From: Methylococcales bacterium
GTDB taxonomy: Bacteria; Pseudomonadota; Gammaproteobacteria; JABHGC01
Assembly: GCA_018672285.1 (NCBI GenBank)
Contig: JABHGC010000161.1
Span: forward strand, 1 to 36,902
Length of the DNA stretch: 36,902 bases
Reading direction: 5' to 3'
Positions 9,060-18,730 of this stretch are shown one piece after another. Numbering within the stretch: position 1 is the first letter of the stretch; every line of letters begins with the position of its first letter. The translations under genes were made by a program, and so were the position numbers. The notes beneath the pieces were generated by a model that was given only the letters and a program-made list of their open reading frames with translations, did not search any database and was not told where the DNA came from.

Positions 9060-9088
9060 AATATAGGCAGAGATCAATCAACATGCAA
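9060..9088 (-). promoter_or_regulatory. sigma-70-like promoter for the porin gene
   Basis: Read on the minus strand: TTGCAT (9083-9088), exactly 17 bases, then TATATT (9060-9065). The start point would fall near 9053, about 98 bases before the porin ATG. The leader contains inverted arms AAACAACA / TGTTGTTT around 9015-9055 and a T8 run near 8982-8989. Confidence 0.6.
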
Positions 9089-9149
9089 GATTAAACGCCC
9101 TATTTTCGGTAAATAGGATGATTATTTTTATTTTTGTTGTACTAAAACG

Positions 9150-9179
9150 ACAAAAGCCAGGCTTTCGCCTGGCTTTTGT
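9150..9179 (-). terminator. intrinsic terminator after rpsI
   Basis: A perfect 13-base stem (9150-9162 with 9167-9179) encloses a four-base loop. On the minus strand the descending arm ends TTTTGT and is followed by CGTTTT. It lies 24 bases past the rpsI stop and separates the ribosomal operon from the porin promoter. Confidence 0.85.
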
Positions 9180-9202
9180 ATGTAACAGCAGAAAAAACGG
9201 TA

Positions 9203-9595
9203 TTAACGCTTTGAGAACTGAGGTGCACGACGTGCTTTGTGCAAACCAATTTTCTTTCTTTCCACTTTACGAGCATCACGAGTAACATAGCCCGCTTTTC
9301 TCAAGCCAGACCGTAATGTTTCGTCATATACCATTAATGCACGAGTAATACCTAATCTAATCGCACCAGCTTGACCGGTTGTTCCACCACCTTTGACAGT
9401 GACATTGATGTCAAACTTTTCAACCATTTCAACTAACTCAATCGGTTGACGCACAACCATTCGAGCTGTCTCACGACCGAAATAATCATCTAGAGAAAGA
9501 TTATTAACCGTTACTTTGCCTGAACCTGAAGTTAGGAAAACTCTTGCGACTGAGCTTTTACGACGTCCGGTTCCATAATATTGTGTTGATGCCAT
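9203..9595 (-). CDS. rpsI: 30S ribosomal protein S9
   Basis: 130 residues, the standard length for uS9. It has the N-terminal [14 protein letters not shown] block and ends in the basic tail that finishes QFSKR, which reaches the P-site tRNA anticodon stem in the ribosome. It follows rplM at 18 bases, the universal bacterial L13-S9 operon. No unusual features. Confidence 0.97.
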   Translation of the reverse strand: MASTQYYGTGRRKSSVARVFLTSGSGKVTVNNLSLDDYFGRETARMVVRQPIELVEMVEKFDINVTVKGGGTTGQAGAIRLGITRALMVYDETLRSGLRKAGYVTRDARKVERKKIGLHKARRAPQFSKR

Positions 9596-9613
9596 GTTTA
9601 TACCGTTCTCTAA

Positions 9614-10042
9614 TTAAATTTCTAAAAGTTGTGGTTGCTGAGCTGCATGCTGATGATCAGAACCAGCATAAACCTTCAACTTCTTAAACATTGCACGACC
9701 CAAAGAGTTTTTAGGCATCATGCCCTTAACTGCTATTTCGATCACACGTTCAGGTGCTTTTTGCAATTGTTTTTCTAAAGTGATGGATTTTAAGTTACCA
9801 ATATACCCAGTATGATGGTAATAAACTTTATCTTTCAGTTTGTTACCCGTTACATGGATTTTATCGGCATTAATTACGACAATGTAATCGCCAGTATCCA
9901 CGTGCGGTGTATATTCAGGCTTATGCTTGCCACGTAAACGACGGGCAACTTCAGCTGCTAGTCTACCTAAGGTTTTACCATCTGCATCGACTAAAAGCCA
10001 ACTGCGTTTTACCTCAGCAGGTTTTGCACTAAAGGTCTTCAT
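9614..10042 (-). CDS. rplM: 50S ribosomal protein L13
   Basis: 142 residues, the normal uL13 length, when started at the ATG at 10042 (MKTFSAKP). The frame runs four codons further to 10054, but GGAG sits six bases before the 10042 ATG and would lie inside a longer protein, so the shorter start is chosen. The [11 protein letters not shown] and [15 protein letters not shown] blocks are typical. It is the first gene of the L13-S9 operon. A strong hairpin with six Ts lies about 80 bases upstream on the same strand. Confidence 0.97.
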   Translation of the reverse strand: MKTFSAKPAEVKRSWLLVDADGKTLGRLAAEVARRLRGKHKPEYTPHVDTGDYIVVINADKIHVTGNKLKDKVYYHHTGYIGNLKSITLEKQLQKAPERVIEIAVKGMMPKNSLGRAMFKKLKVYAGSDHQHAAQQPQLLEI

Positions 10043-10084
10043 GTACGACTCCAAAAACTACACGTGGAAGAAAGAAAGCGGATA

Positions 10085-10113
10085 CTATCAAATATTTTTG
10101 ACTGGCACAAGCA
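10085..10113 (-). promoter_or_regulatory. candidate promoter for rplM-rpsI
   Basis: On the minus strand, TTGTGC is followed after 17 bases by TAGTAT, directly downstream of the terminator hairpin at 10121-10143. A rival candidate lies before the hairpin (TTGACT near 10230-10235, 17 bases, GAGAAT). If that one is used, the hairpin would be an attenuator in the leader. Both boxes are imperfect. Confidence 0.35.
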
Positions 10114-10120
10114 TAAAAAA

Positions 10121-10143
10121 GGCGCGGTACAAGATACCGCGCC
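10121..10143 (-). terminator. intrinsic terminator or attenuator between the ferredoxin gene and rplM
   Basis: A perfect nine-base GC-rich stem (10121-10129 with 10135-10143) and five-base loop, followed on the minus strand by six Ts. It most simply ends the ferredoxin transcript (stop at 10255). Because rplM starts only about 80 bases later, it could also act as a leader attenuator. Confidence 0.8.
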
Positions 10144-10254
10144 AAAACCACCAAAGGAGGATGGAGGAGTTTTAAAATTTGCAACCGCCAACCTGTTTAA
10201 GCATGTGAGCATTCTCTAATATTAATACATACCAGTCAATCTATTTTTAACATT

Positions 10255-10569
10255 TCACTTATTTATTTGTAATCTTTTGACTACATTCCCACCCTGTAGA
10301 TGCTGCTCAATCACTTCATCTATATCGTCTTTATTCTCATATCGGTACCAAATACCTTCTGGATAAACCACCAGTACAGGTCCTTCTTCACAACGCCCAA
10401 GACAACCGGCTTGATTCACTCGAACCCGACCCTCCCCAGAAATGCCTAACTCCTTTATTTTCCCCTTCACATAGTCTCTAATAGTTTGAGCCATAAAATC
10501 GTTACAACACGGTTTACCGCCCTCCCTTTGGTTGGTACAAAAAAACACATGATGTTGGTAAAATGACAT
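10255..10569 (-). CDS. thioredoxin-like [2Fe-2S] ferredoxin
   Basis: 104 residues of the small soluble (2Fe-2S) ferredoxin family (COG3411 type, related to the Fd domain of NuoE and to Azotobacter Shethna protein I). Cysteines that can hold the cluster are C11, C21 or C22, C56 and C60, with the QAGCLGRCEEGPVLVVYPEG segment highly typical. It should transfer electrons, but its partner is unknown. It is divergent from the GlcF-like iron-sulfur gene across 50 bases, which may or may not be functionally meaningful. Confidence 0.88.
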   Translation of the reverse strand: MSFYQHHVFFCTNQREGGKPCCNDFMAQTIRDYVKGKIKELGISGEGRVRVNQAGCLGRCEEGPVLVVYPEGIWYRYENKDDIDEVIEQHLQGGNVVKRLQINK

Positions 10570-10600
10570 TTAATTCTCCTAAGCTGATATTTTAAGCACA

Positions 10601-10612
10601 TACTATATAGTA
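10601..10612. promoter_or_regulatory. perfect 12-base palindrome in the ferredoxin/glcF divergent promoter region
   Basis: TACTATATAGTA reads the same on both strands and contains -10-like hexamers in each direction. It is centred in the 50-base gap between two divergent redox genes. It may be a shared -10 element or an operator. The only available glcF start codon lies 8 bases downstream. Confidence 0.35.
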
Positions 10613-10619
10613 GTGACCT

Positions 10620-11780
10620 GTGAACCAAGATACTGAACTTTGCGTAAAATGCGGCTTATGCAGCCCACACTGCCCAACTTACTTTCTCACTCAAAACGAA
10701 GCGGACTCTCCGCGCGGCAGAATTTCCCTCATCCAAGGGTTAAACCAAAAAGCACTTAAACCAACCCCGACACTCCTGCAACATATCGATAGCTGTTTAC
10801 AGTGCTTAGCCTGCGAAAAGGTATGCCCATCTCAAGTCCCTTTTGGCAAAATCATTAATGATGTTAAAACCACCCTCCCCAAGCAGGCTAAAACTCGCAT
10901 CATCAATACGGTGACTCAGCCAAGATGGCTTACCCTCATCCTAAAGCTACGCCAGCACCTAAATTGGTTACCCGTTAAACGCCTCCCCAAAACAGTACAA
11001 AAACTTTGGCTACGTACAGCACCGATTAGCCGCCAGCACAAAATTGAACAATTCAACGATATGAACGCGACAACCTTATTACTACAAGGCTGCCTCACAA
11101 ATTCACTGGACACTAGAACCTTAAGCGATACTCATAAGGTGTTACAACACCTGGGCATCCAAACCATTTCAACGAGTACTTGTTGTGGCTCAATAGACTT
11201 TCATCAAGGCAACAGCAAAGCGGCAACAAAAAAAGCACGGCAGCATAAACAACTTGCAGACCAAGTCGACCATGTTGTTTACCTCGCCACGGGATGCGGA
11301 TCATTTATAAAAGAGTACCCTCACCATTTTCCTGAGGCAGACATCAGCCACAAACTCATCGATATTTGCCGACTGTTATTAAAACACCCTCTACATCACA
11401 GCAACCAACAACACAAAGTCAAAGCGCTACTACACACCCCTTGCAGCGCAAAAAACAGACTCAAAGACACCACAGCTGCCACCGACTTGCTGGCAAATTT
11501 CAACCATATTGAACTACAGACACTCAATAGCACCTATTGCTGTGGCGGTGCGGGTCAGTACAGCGTACAACAGCCAAGCATCTCAAACGCGCTGATCGCA
11601 GAACAAATAAAGCAACTTCCCTCTCCACTTCCAGATTACCTTGTCACAACCAACATAGGCTGTGCACTACAATTTTCCTCAGCCTTGAAGTATCATGGCA
11701 TTACTCTAGACGTGGTTCACCCCATCACACTCATCGCCTTAGCGCTTGGCCTCTCAACCCCGGAGACATCATCATGCTAA
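10620..11780 (+). CDS. glcF: glycolate oxidase iron-sulfur subunit-like protein (GlcF)
   Basis: 386 residues. Two [4Fe-4S] ferredoxin motifs occur near the N terminus (C8-C11-C14-C18 and C59-C62-C65-C69), followed by two CCG domains (TCCGS near 190 and YCCGG near 307). This is the GlcF/LutA/GlpC architecture, and the order and length fit GlcF best. In E. coli GlcF works with the flavoproteins GlcD and GlcE to oxidise glycolate to glyoxylate, but neither gene is in this window. The start is GTG at 10620. An in-frame stop lies two codons upstream and no clear ribosome site is visible. The end overlaps the coq7 start. Confidence 0.82.
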   Translation: MNQDTELCVKCGLCSPHCPTYFLTQNEADSPRGRISLIQGLNQKALKPTPTLLQHIDSCLQCLACEKVCPSQVPFGKIINDVKTTLPKQAKTRIINTVTQPRWLTLILKLRQHLNWLPVKRLPKTVQKLWLRTAPISRQHKIEQFNDMNATTLLLQGCLTNSLDTRTLSDTHKVLQHLGIQTISTSTCCGSIDFHQGNSKAATKKARQHKQLADQVDHVVYLATGCGSFIKEYPHHFPEADISHKLIDICRLLLKHPLHHSNQQHKVKALLHTPCSAKNRLKDTTAATDLLANFNHIELQTLNSTYCCGGAGQYSVQQPSISNALIAEQIKQLPSPLPDYLVTTNIGCALQFSSALKYHGITLDVVHPITLIALALGLSTPETSSC

Positions 11781-12418
11781 ACCGACACCCCTCTTTTGCA
11801 GACAAATTGATTCACCAGATAGACCAAGCCGTTCGCACTGTTGCAGGAAAACCCATGACAAGCGACAGAGTAAACCCCGCTAACTCACATGATGAAACTG
11901 AGCAAACCGAGCAAGAACAAAAGCACACAGCTGCCCTCATGCGAATCAATCACACGGGTGAAGTCTGTGCACAAGCCCTTTACCAAGGCCAAGCACTCAC
12001 TGCTAAACTACCTGAAGTGAGAGCTAGCATGGAGAACGCCGCTATTGAAGAAAATGACCATTTAGAATGGTGTGAACAACGCAGCAAAGAGCTGGGCGGA
12101 AGAGCCAGTTACCTCACCCCTTTCTGGTACGCAAGCTCCTTTGCCATTGGTGCCGCGGCAGGCTTTGCTGGCGATAAGTGGAGCCTTGGTTTTGTCGCAG
12201 AAACTGAAAAACAAGTTGTAAAACATTTAGACGAACACTTACAACAAGTGCCATTAAACGACACTAAAACACGCGCTATCTTAGAACAAATGAAAACAGA
12301 TGAGCAGCAGCATGCCACTAATGCGATAGAGGGTGGCGCAGCAGAACTGCCCTACCCCATTCGAATAGCGATGAAATTAACCGCTAAAATAATGACCAAA
12401 ACAACCTATAGAATTTAG
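11774..12418 (+). CDS. coq7: 3-demethoxyubiquinol 3-hydroxylase (2-polyprenyl-3-methyl-6-methoxy-1,4-benzoquinol monooxygenase) Coq7
   Basis: 214 residues. A di-iron membrane-associated hydroxylase of ubiquinone synthesis that adds the last ring hydroxyl under aerobic conditions. Iron ligands are visible as E63 in HTGEV, E93-x-x-H96 in EENDH, E143/E145 in FVAETEKQ and E177-x-x-H180 in DEQQH. The frame is open back to 11537, but that stretch runs inside glcF. The ATG at 11774 is preceded by GGAGA at seven bases and gives the usual length. It overlaps the last codons of glcF by seven bases, indicating coupled translation. Confidence 0.94.
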   Translation: MLNRHPSFADKLIHQIDQAVRTVAGKPMTSDRVNPANSHDETEQTEQEQKHTAALMRINHTGEVCAQALYQGQALTAKLPEVRASMENAAIEENDHLEWCEQRSKELGGRASYLTPFWYASSFAIGAAAGFAGDKWSLGFVAETEKQVVKHLDEHLQQVPLNDTKTRAILEQMKTDEQQHATNAIEGGAAELPYPIRIAMKLTAKIMTKTTYRI

Positions 12419-12483
12419 CGCCAACCTTATGTGCACCCTCTACCTCCAAATAAGGCATGAGTCAGGAAAAAAGGGGCTGAAAA

Positions 12484-12906
12484 CTAAACAGCCTCCTCAA
12501 CCACTTCAAAACCATGCGACATTTCAACACTGTGCCCCAGCATAATCGACACCGAACAATATTTAGTGGATGACAGTTCAACAGCCCTAGCAACCGCTTT
12601 TTCAGTCAAACCGCGACCTGTAACCACAAAATGCACATGAATTTTGGTGTACACCTTAGGCACGCTTTCAGAACGCTCTGCAGTAATTTCAACTTCACAA
12701 TCAGTCACGTTATGCCGGCCTTTCTTCAGGATCAGCAAAACATCAAAGGCTGTACAACCGCCCAGCCCCATTAACACCATTTCCATTGGGCGAACCCCAA
12801 GGTTTTGCCCGCCAAAATCCTCAGGCCCATCCATCACCACACTATGGCCACTGCCCGATTTTGCCACAAACATGGCGTTATCAACCCACTTGATCTTCGT
12901 ATTCAT
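12484..12906 (-). CDS. OsmC-family protein, YhfA-like
   Basis: 140 residues, OsmC/Ohr superfamily, with cysteines at C51 (GGCTAFD) and C117 (KYCSVS) in the positions of the peroxidatic and resolving residues. OsmC and Ohr reduce organic hydroperoxides. YhfA-type members are less well characterised. It lies divergent from crp across 138 bases, the same neighbourhood as yhfA in E. coli, which supports orthology with YhfA rather than OsmC. The 65-base gap to coq7 has only a weak CCTTAT/ATAAGG repeat and no clear terminator. Confidence 0.88.
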   Translation of the reverse strand: MNTKIKWVDNAMFVAKSGSGHSVVMDGPEDFGGQNLGVRPMEMVLMGLGGCTAFDVLLILKKGRHNVTDCEVEITAERSESVPKVYTKIHVHFVVTGRGLTEKAVARAVELSSTKYCSVSIMLGHSVEMSHGFEVVEEAV

Positions 12907-13044
12907 TCAACTTCCCCTAACATAGTGCCTATATGACCTATTGAGTGCGTGCAATTTTAAGAAAAATAGATATAGATTCGACAGAACCAGAATCCTTGCC
13001 TACACTTAAATTAGCGTTAACTAATTAGCAACGAGCACCTATCT

Positions 13045-13707
13045 ATGCCGACATTTGCACCGAATTATCATCAGAAAGAAAAAAATGCCGCTCTGGAGTC
13101 ATTTTTACCTCACTGCCACAAGAGGCGCTACCCGGCTAAAAGTGAAATTATTTACCCTGGAGACCCTGCTGACACACTGTACTATGTTGTCGAAGGATCC
13201 GTCACGGTATTAATTGAAGATGAAGAAGGTCATGAGATCATTCTCACCTACCTCAACGATGGTGAGTTTATTGGTGAAATGGGACTATTCGAAGAACAGC
13301 CATACCGCAGTGTAATGGTGAGAACTCGAACGCCATGCTTACTGGCTGAAATTACTTACACACATCTAATGCAATTAGCCGACGGCAGTTTAGCGGATAT
13401 TTATAAAGACATTTTGTTTGCGATTGGCGTACAACTCACACAACGCTTGCTCAAAACCAGCCGTAAAGTCAGCCACTTAGCCTTTTTAGATGTCACGGGA
13501 CGGATTGCAGGTGAATTACTTGAGCTCTGCAAACTCCCCGATGCAATGACGCATCCAGATGGCATGCAAATCCGCATTACACGTCAAGAGATTGGCCGGA
13601 TTGTTGGTTGCTCACGAGAGATGGCAGGTAGAGTATTAAAAGCACTTGAAGAAGATGGGTTAATCAGTGCTCACGGTAAAACTATTGTCGTTCACGGCAC
13701 TCGGTAA
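13045..13707 (+). CDS. crp: cAMP-responsive transcription regulator Crp/Vfr
   Basis: 220 residues. An N-terminal cyclic-nucleotide domain has the phosphate-binding cassette GEMGLFEE with R88-S89, equivalent to E. coli R82-S83. This is followed by the dimer helix and a C-terminal winged helix with the recognition segment [18 protein letters not shown] near 176-193. This is close to Pseudomonas Vfr and E. coli CRP and should bind TGTGA-N6-TCACA sites as a homodimer. I saw no good CRP box in its own 138-base upstream region. No adenylate cyclase gene is in the window. Confidence 0.93.
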   Translation: MPTFAPNYHQKEKNAALESFLPHCHKRRYPAKSEIIYPGDPADTLYYVVEGSVTVLIEDEEGHEIILTYLNDGEFIGEMGLFEEQPYRSVMVRTRTPCLLAEITYTHLMQLADGSLADIYKDILFAIGVQLTQRLLKTSRKVSHLAFLDVTGRIAGELLELCKLPDAMTHPDGMQIRITRQEIGRIVGCSREMAGRVLKALEEDGLISAHGKTIVVHGTR

Positions 13708-13734
13708 CTCTGACGCTCGCCAACCTGACACAAA

Positions 13735-13754
13735 AGCCTTTCACTAGAGAGGCT
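13735..13754 (-). terminator. terminator after trpC (possibly shared with crp)
   Basis: An eight-pair stem (AGCCTTTC / GAGAGGCT with one wobble) and ACTA loop. On the minus strand it is followed by TTTTG, serving trpC, whose stop is 12 bases away. On the plus strand an overlapping weaker AGGC/GCCT hairpin with T6 (13750-13768) could end crp. Confidence 0.6.
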
Positions 13755-13766
13755 ACAACGCCTTTT

Positions 13767-14561
13767 TTATAACATAAGCTCTGCTAGTTTTTCCCCAGGA
13801 TTTTCCACTCGCATAAAAGCCTCTCCAACTAAGAAAGTATGCACCTCATGACGGCGCATCAAAGCAACATCGGCTTTCGCGTGAATACCACTTTCTGTCA
13901 CAACAATGCGGTTATCTGGAATGCGGGATAACAAATCAAGGGTTGTATTCAAAGAGGTTTCAAAGGTTCGTAAGTTTCGGTTATTAATACCAATCAGCGT
14001 CGTATCGAGTTGCAATGCTCGGTCCAGCTCTTCAGCGTCATGCACTTCAACCAATACATCCAAGCCAACCTCAGCTGCTAACTGGCTCAAGCCCGATAAT
14101 TGTGCATCATCTAAAGCAGACACAATCAACAAAATACAATCTGCAGCCATCGCCCTTGCTTCATACACCTGATAATCATCGATCATGAACTCTTTACGAA
14201 GCACAGGAATCTTGCAAGCCGCTCTCGCTTGTTGCAAAAAGGCATCTGAACCTTGAAAAAAATCAACATCGGTCAATACAGACAAACAAGTAGCACCATG
14301 CTCAGCATAGCTTGCGGCAATCTCAGCCGGCACAAAGTGCTCCCGTATTAAACCTTTACTTGGAGAAGCCCGCTTAATTTCAGCAATCACCGCGGCATGA
14401 CCTAACGCCACCTGTTTTTGAATCGCAGCAACAAAACCTCTTGGCGCATCAGCTACTTCAGCCGCAGCACGCACCTGAGTCATGCTCAATTTTGCTATCC
14501 GCTCATCCACTTCTTCTCTTTTTCGCGCCAAGATTTTCATTAAAATATCAGGTGTACTCAT
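13767..14561 (-). CDS. trpC: indole-3-glycerol phosphate synthase
   Basis: 264 residues, monofunctional TIM barrel, converting CdRP to indole-3-glycerol phosphate. [10 protein letters not shown] at 61-70 carries the catalytic lysine motif, and [12 protein letters not shown] and VTESGI are further family blocks. It is the last gene of the minus-strand trpE-G-D-C run, nine bases after trpD. There is no fused TrpF domain, as in pseudomonads and unlike E. coli, so trpF must be elsewhere. Confidence 0.96.
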   Translation of the reverse strand: MSTPDILMKILARKREEVDERIAKLSMTQVRAAAEVADAPRGFVAAIQKQVALGHAAVIAEIKRASPSKGLIREHFVPAEIAASYAEHGATCLSVLTDVDFFQGSDAFLQQARAACKIPVLRKEFMIDDYQVYEARAMAADCILLIVSALDDAQLSGLSQLAAEVGLDVLVEVHDAEELDRALQLDTTLIGINNRNLRTFETSLNTTLDLLSRIPDNRIVVTESGIHAKADVALMRRHEVHTFLVGEAFMRVENPGEKLAELML

Positions 14562-14570
14562 CTTATTCCC

Positions 14571-15596
14571 TTAAGCATACGATTGGGTTTTTTCCACAAG
14601 TTGCGCTACTTTTTCAGCCGCGAGCCCACGATCGATCACATCCGTCGCTTTCTCAACACCTTCAGCTAAAGAACTGGCCAATCCCGCCACATAAATTGCA
14701 GCTCCCGCATTAATACGAACCACATCCCGTGCTGCTTGGTTTTCTGTACTGCCACTAAAAATCTGCTGTATGAGTGCGGCACTCTGCTCAGCTGTATCTA
14801 CGGCTAAATCTGCCACAGGTGCCAACGCCAAACCAACGTCTTCAGGGTTCACCGTATAGGATGACACCTCGCCATTATTAAGCTCACTGACCCAAGTACC
14901 CGCACTGATGCTCAACTCGTCCATACCATCCTCTGAGTGCACCACCATCACATGTTCACTGCCCAGTTTTTGCAATACATTGGCAATAGGCTCTACTAAG
15001 CCTTGCTGATAAACACCCATCACTTGTCGCTTAGCACCGGCAGGATTCGTCAACGGGCCTAAAACATTAAATAAAGTTCGCGCACCCAACTCTTTTCTAG
15101 GGCCTATCGCATGCTTCATCGCCCCATGAAATAATGGGGCGAACATAAAACCAACCCCTATTTCTTGTACACACTGACTGACTTGCTCTGGTGACGTATT
15201 TAAGTTAACACCAAGCACTTCCAGCACGTCAGCACTACCCGAGCTACTGGAAATAGACCGATTTCCGTGTTTGGCTACTTGCCCGCCAGCTGCTGCGACA
15301 ACAAATGCACTGGCTGTCGATATATTAAATGTTTTCGCGCCATCACCACCTGTACCGCAGGTATCAACAATATGCTCACCACCAATCGCAACGGAGGTTG
15401 CCAACTCACGCATCACTTTTGCAGCAGCCGTTATTTCATCAATGGTCTCACCTTTCATTCTAAGGCCGACCAAAAACCCGCCGATTTGAGCAGGTGTCGC
15501 ATCCCCAGTCATGATTGTCATCATCACCGCATGCATGTCTGATTCAGATAAATTTTCCCCAGCAATGACTTGGCTAACAGCGGTTTGCATATCCAT
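14571..15596 (-). CDS. trpD: anthranilate phosphoribosyltransferase
   Basis: 341 residues. It joins anthranilate to PRPP. The GTGGDG motif at 81-86, KHGNRS near 112 and the NVLGPLTNPA segment are intact. It starts three bases after the trpG stop, so the two are probably translationally coupled. It is separate from TrpG, unlike the fused enteric TrpGD. Confidence 0.96.
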   Translation of the reverse strand: MDMQTAVSQVIAGENLSESDMHAVMMTIMTGDATPAQIGGFLVGLRMKGETIDEITAAAKVMRELATSVAIGGEHIVDTCGTGGDGAKTFNISTASAFVVAAAGGQVAKHGNRSISSSSGSADVLEVLGVNLNTSPEQVSQCVQEIGVGFMFAPLFHGAMKHAIGPRKELGARTLFNVLGPLTNPAGAKRQVMGVYQQGLVEPIANVLQKLGSEHVMVVHSEDGMDELSISAGTWVSELNNGEVSSYTVNPEDVGLALAPVADLAVDTAEQSAALIQQIFSGSTENQAARDVVRINAGAAIYVAGLASSLAEGVEKATDVIDRGLAAEKVAQLVEKTQSYA

Positions 15597-15599
15597 AAA

Positions 15600-16184
15600 T
15601 TACCCTTTCTGCTTTAGAAAATTTTCTAACATTTGATGACCATGTTCGGTCAAAATAGATTCAGGGTGAAACTGAACCCCTTCTATCGGCAACGTTTTAT
15701 GCCGAACCCCCATGATTTCATCAACACTGCCATCATCGGACTGCGTCCACGCTGTAATTTCCAGGTCAGTGGGCAGAGTTGACTGCTCGATCACTAAGGA
15801 GTGATATCTCGTCGCTTCAAAAGCATTTGGCAAATCGCAAAATACGCTTTTTTGCTCGTGGTAAATGGGCGACGTTTTACCATGCATAATCTCATGTGCA
15901 TGCACAATCTTCCCACCGAAGGCTTGGGCGATACTTTGGTGCCCCAAACACACGCCCAAAATCGGTAATTTCCCGGCAAAATGACGAATGGCTTCAACAG
16001 AGATACCTGCCTCATTCGGCGTGCAAGGGCCAGGTGAGATGACCAAATGCTCAGGCTTTAATGCTTCAATTTCAGCAATACTTATTTGATCATTTCGATA
16101 CACTGAAACATCAGCACCTAGCTCACCAAAGTACTGCACGATGTTGTAGGTAAAGGAGTCATAATTATCAATCATCAATAACAT
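15600..16184 (-). CDS. trpG: anthranilate synthase component II (glutamine amidotransferase)
   Basis: 194 residues, class I glutamine amidotransferase. It has the nucleophile C79 in GVCLGHQ and the His-Glu dyad in [11 protein letters not shown] near the C terminus. It supplies ammonia to TrpE. The length and sequence would also suit PabA. The gene begins on the base next to the trpE stop, so tight coupling with trpE argues for a tryptophan role, with dual use in folate synthesis possible. Confidence 0.95.
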   Translation of the reverse strand: MLLMIDNYDSFTYNIVQYFGELGADVSVYRNDQISIAEIEALKPEHLVISPGPCTPNEAGISVEAIRHFAGKLPILGVCLGHQSIAQAFGGKIVHAHEIMHGKTSPIYHEQKSVFCDLPNAFEATRYHSLVIEQSTLPTDLEITAWTQSDDGSVDEIMGVRHKTLPIEGVQFHPESILTEHGHQMLENFLKQKG

Positions 16185-17663
16185 TTAACTCACTCCCAAG
16201 CCACTTTCAGCCATCTTCACAGCGCGGAATATTGCACGCCCTTTGTTCAATGTTTCTTCCCACTCTTTCAGCGGCACAGAATCTGCGACAATCCCTGCCC
16301 CCGCTTGAATATAGAGCTTATTATCTTTGATGACGGCTGTGCGGATCGCAATGGCCGTATCCATATCACCAGCCCAGGAAAGATAACCAACTGCACCACC
16401 ATAAATACCTCGCTTAACAGGCTCTAAGTCATCAATAATTTCCATAGCGCGAATCTTCGGAGCACCAGACAATGTCCCCGCAGGAAACGTTGCTCGCAGC
16501 ACATCCATGGCAGACACTTTATCTGAGACTTGCCCGGTCACATTCGACACAATGTGCATTACATGCGAATAACGCTCAACAATCATTTTATCGGTGAGCT
16601 TAACCGTGCCAACATCTGCCACTCGCCCCACATCGTTCCGGCCTAAATCAATGAGCATCAGATGCTCTGCAATTTCTTTGGGGTCCGCTAATAATTCTGC
16701 TTCTAATGCTACATCTTCTGCTTCTGTATGACCCCTTGGGCGAGTTCCCGCAATTGGCCTAACAGCAATTTCATTATCCTGCAGACGAACCAAAATTTCA
16801 GGTGACGACCCAACCACATGAAACCCTTTAAAATTGAAAAAATACATATAAGGGGAAGGGTTCAAACAACGCAACGCACGATATAAATCCAATGGTGCCG
16901 CATGATAATCAACGGACATTCTCTGCGACAACACCACTTGCATGGTGTCACCTTCCACAATATATTTTTTGATCGTATCTACTGCAGATTCAAATTTATC
17001 TTGTGGGAAAGCCGACTCAAAGTCCTGCTCTTCTACTGCTCGCAGTTGAGAGCTTGGAGCGACAGCGCAATCATTTTGCAAATGCTGAATGAGCGCATCA
17101 ATTCGTGCATGGCCATTGTCATAAGCGCCCACATCAGCCGGGTCAACATGAACAATCACAAACAGCTTGCCACTCAAGTTATCAAACACCACCAGTTCTT
17201 CTGACAGCATCAACAAGATATCCGGCGTGCCCAAAGGGTCAGGGTTAACACCAGCGGCTAACCTAGGCTCAATATAACGAACAGTATCGTACGCAAAATA
17301 ACCGACTAACCCGCCATTAGTCCGGGGCAACCCGGGAATCTCGGGCACTTTATAGCGAGCTAAGTAGTTTTCCACCCATTCTAATGGGTCTTTAACCGTC
17401 TCAGTTTCAACAATGTTAGCGTCTACTTTAACGGTGACATCATAACCCACCACAGAAACAACTGTTTTTGATGGCAGACCAATAATGGAGTAACGACCCC
17501 ATTTCTCTCCACCTTGAACGGACTCTAATAGATAGGAGTAATCACCATCAGCAAGCTTTAAATACGCACTTAAGGGTGTATCAAGATCTGCAAGGACTTG
17601 TTTCACTAATGGAATACGGTTAAAGCCCTGGGCTTTATAAATCGAAAATTGTTCAGGCGTCAT
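16185..17663 (-). CDS. trpE: anthranilate synthase component I
   Basis: 492 residues, chorismate-utilising enzyme. The LLES motif at 45-48, part of the tryptophan feedback site, and RYSIIG mark the N-terminal regulatory region. [19 protein letters not shown] and [18 protein letters not shown] mark the catalytic domain. It is the first trp gene of the cluster. On the minus strand a TATAAA hexamer lies 17 bases before the ATG with AAGG downstream of it. I found no leader peptide with tandem Trp codons upstream. Confidence 0.96.
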   Translation of the reverse strand: MTPEQFSIYKAQGFNRIPLVKQVLADLDTPLSAYLKLADGDYSYLLESVQGGEKWGRYSIIGLPSKTVVSVVGYDVTVKVDANIVETETVKDPLEWVENYLARYKVPEIPGLPRTNGGLVGYFAYDTVRYIEPRLAAGVNPDPLGTPDILLMLSEELVVFDNLSGKLFVIVHVDPADVGAYDNGHARIDALIQHLQNDCAVAPSSQLRAVEEQDFESAFPQDKFESAVDTIKKYIVEGDTMQVVLSQRMSVDYHAAPLDLYRALRCLNPSPYMYFFNFKGFHVVGSSPEILVRLQDNEIAVRPIAGTRPRGHTEAEDVALEAELLADPKEIAEHLMLIDLGRNDVGRVADVGTVKLTDKMIVERYSHVMHIVSNVTGQVSDKVSAMDVLRATFPAGTLSGAPKIRAMEIIDDLEPVKRGIYGGAVGYLSWAGDMDTAIAIRTAVIKDNKLYIQAGAGIVADSVPLKEWEETLNKGRAIFRAVKMAESGLGVS

Positions 17664-17708
17664 CAGGATAACCTTATGATTTTATATCAAATAATAACTC
17701 ATTGAAGA

Positions 17709-17728
17709 CCAAAAAGTTTGATTTTTGG
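17709..17728. repeat. AT-rich hairpin in the trpE leader region
   Basis: CCAAAAA and TTTTTGG arms (17709-17715 and 17722-17728) enclose a six-base loop, 45 bases before trpE. A second imperfect hairpin (AACGACTT / AAGCCGTT) lies near 17841-17862. Neither has the terminator/antiterminator layout of a trp attenuator. The 231-base gap otherwise shows no gene. Confidence 0.35.
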
Positions 17729-17894
17729 CCAAGTGCTATTAGCGACGCCACTGCCAGAATATGACAGGGAAAAAGAGGGGCTGTTGATGTGTTTTATTGT
17801 TAGTCACAGCAATTGTTAACCTTAACCGTTTAACGAAAAGTAACGACTTACACTGAAGCCGTTATTCATTGACCAAAAGACACAGTGTTGAATG

Positions 17895-18563
17895 TTATGC
17901 AGGAAAAACCTCTTTTAATTCAACAAAACTATCCATCACTAAGTCTGGATTTGCATCTCGAATATCTACCCCATGATTATAACCATAACTCATGCAAATA
18001 ATACTGAAATTTGCAGCGCGCGCAGCTTTCACATCACTGACTGAGTCACCAAGCATCATGCTATTTTCTGGAGAAACCCCATAAGACTCAGCAATATGCA
18101 GTAATGGCAATGGATCTGGCTTCTTCTTATCGAGTGTATCGCCACTTACAATCACCTTAAAATAATCAAAAATACCTAAGTCTTTTAATATGGGTAAAGT
18201 AAATTGCTCGGCTTTATTCGTCACACAACCTAGCTGGAAGCCTTGCGCCTTCAAATAAGCCAAACCTTCAGCCACACCAGGGTATAAAGCACTACGCTTA
18301 GAAGTATTCTCGGCATACAAATCCATGAAGATAGGCATCGCTTTGTCAAAATCAGCATCGTCTGGCTCGCCATTAAGCTGATTTATCAATGCTCTACGGA
18401 CCAAGCGTTCAACCCCATTCCCAACCCACTGACGAACAGCTTCTTCCCCGCGAACAGGCAAGCCAAGTTGTTTCATCATTTCATCAACACAATAGGCCAA
18501 ATCGGGAACGCTATCCACTAAGGTGCCATCTACATCAATAACAATCAGCTCAGGTCTTTTCAC
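17895..18563 (-). CDS. gph: phosphoglycolate phosphatase
   Basis: 222 residues, HAD superfamily, with DVDGTLVDS carrying the nucleophile D10 and acid D12, K from VTNKAEQ and GDSVSD for Mg. Family members dephosphorylate 2-phosphoglycolate, formed in DNA repair or by RubisCO oxygenation. The start codon is GTG at 18563, preceded by AGGAG at seven bases, a strong site. It lies between rpe and trpE, as in pseudomonads. A terminator hairpin between rpe and gph suggests it can be transcribed separately. Confidence 0.92.
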   Translation of the reverse strand: MKRPELIVIDVDGTLVDSVPDLAYCVDEMMKQLGLPVRGEEAVRQWVGNGVERLVRRALINQLNGEPDDADFDKAMPIFMDLYAENTSKRSALYPGVAEGLAYLKAQGFQLGCVTNKAEQFTLPILKDLGIFDYFKVIVSGDTLDKKKPDPLPLLHIAESYGVSPENSMMLGDSVSDVKAARAANFSIICMSYGYNHGVDIRDANPDLVMDSFVELKEVFPA

Positions 18564-18621
18564 GGGTACTCCTAATCAGTATGAGGAAAATAGGTACTTT
18601 AAATTGCTACTTTATAACATG

Positions 18622-18649
18622 CAAAAAGGCGAATAAAATCGCCTTTTTG
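18622..18649 (-). terminator. intrinsic terminator between rpe and gph
   Basis: A perfect 11-base stem CAAAAAGGCGA / TCGCCTTTTTG encloses a six-base loop with a T5 tract on the minus strand. It lies about 80 bases past the rpe stop, so part of the rpe transcription should end before gph. Confidence 0.78.
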
Positions 18650-18651
18650 TC

Positions 18652-18678
18652 ATTATCACACACAGCTGTGTTGATAAT
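18652..18678. repeat. near-perfect palindrome in the rpe-gph gap
   Basis: ATTATCA-C-ACACAG meets CTGTGTTGATAAT with no loop and one bulged base. The centre is CAGCTG. It sits directly beside the terminator at 18622-18649. It could be part of the termination structure or an operator. It resembles overlapping TGTG/CACA half-sites but not with CRP spacing. Confidence 0.4.
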
Positions 18679-18730
18679 AATGCTTAGCTTCCCAAAAGGC
18701 TCAATATTGCAGCCTCTTGGTCAACCTCAA

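Noticed and set aside
11537..11773. 79-residue N-terminal extension of Coq7
   Set aside because: It runs inside glcF in another frame, and the ATG at 11774 has a good ribosome site and gives the family length.
12907..13044. CRP autoregulatory site before crp
   Set aside because: I looked for TGTGA-N6-TCACA and variants in the 138-base gap and saw none convincing.
17664..17894. tryptophan leader peptide and attenuator before trpE
   Set aside because: No short frame with adjacent Trp codons and no alternating hairpins ending in a U-tract were found, only an AT-rich hairpin.
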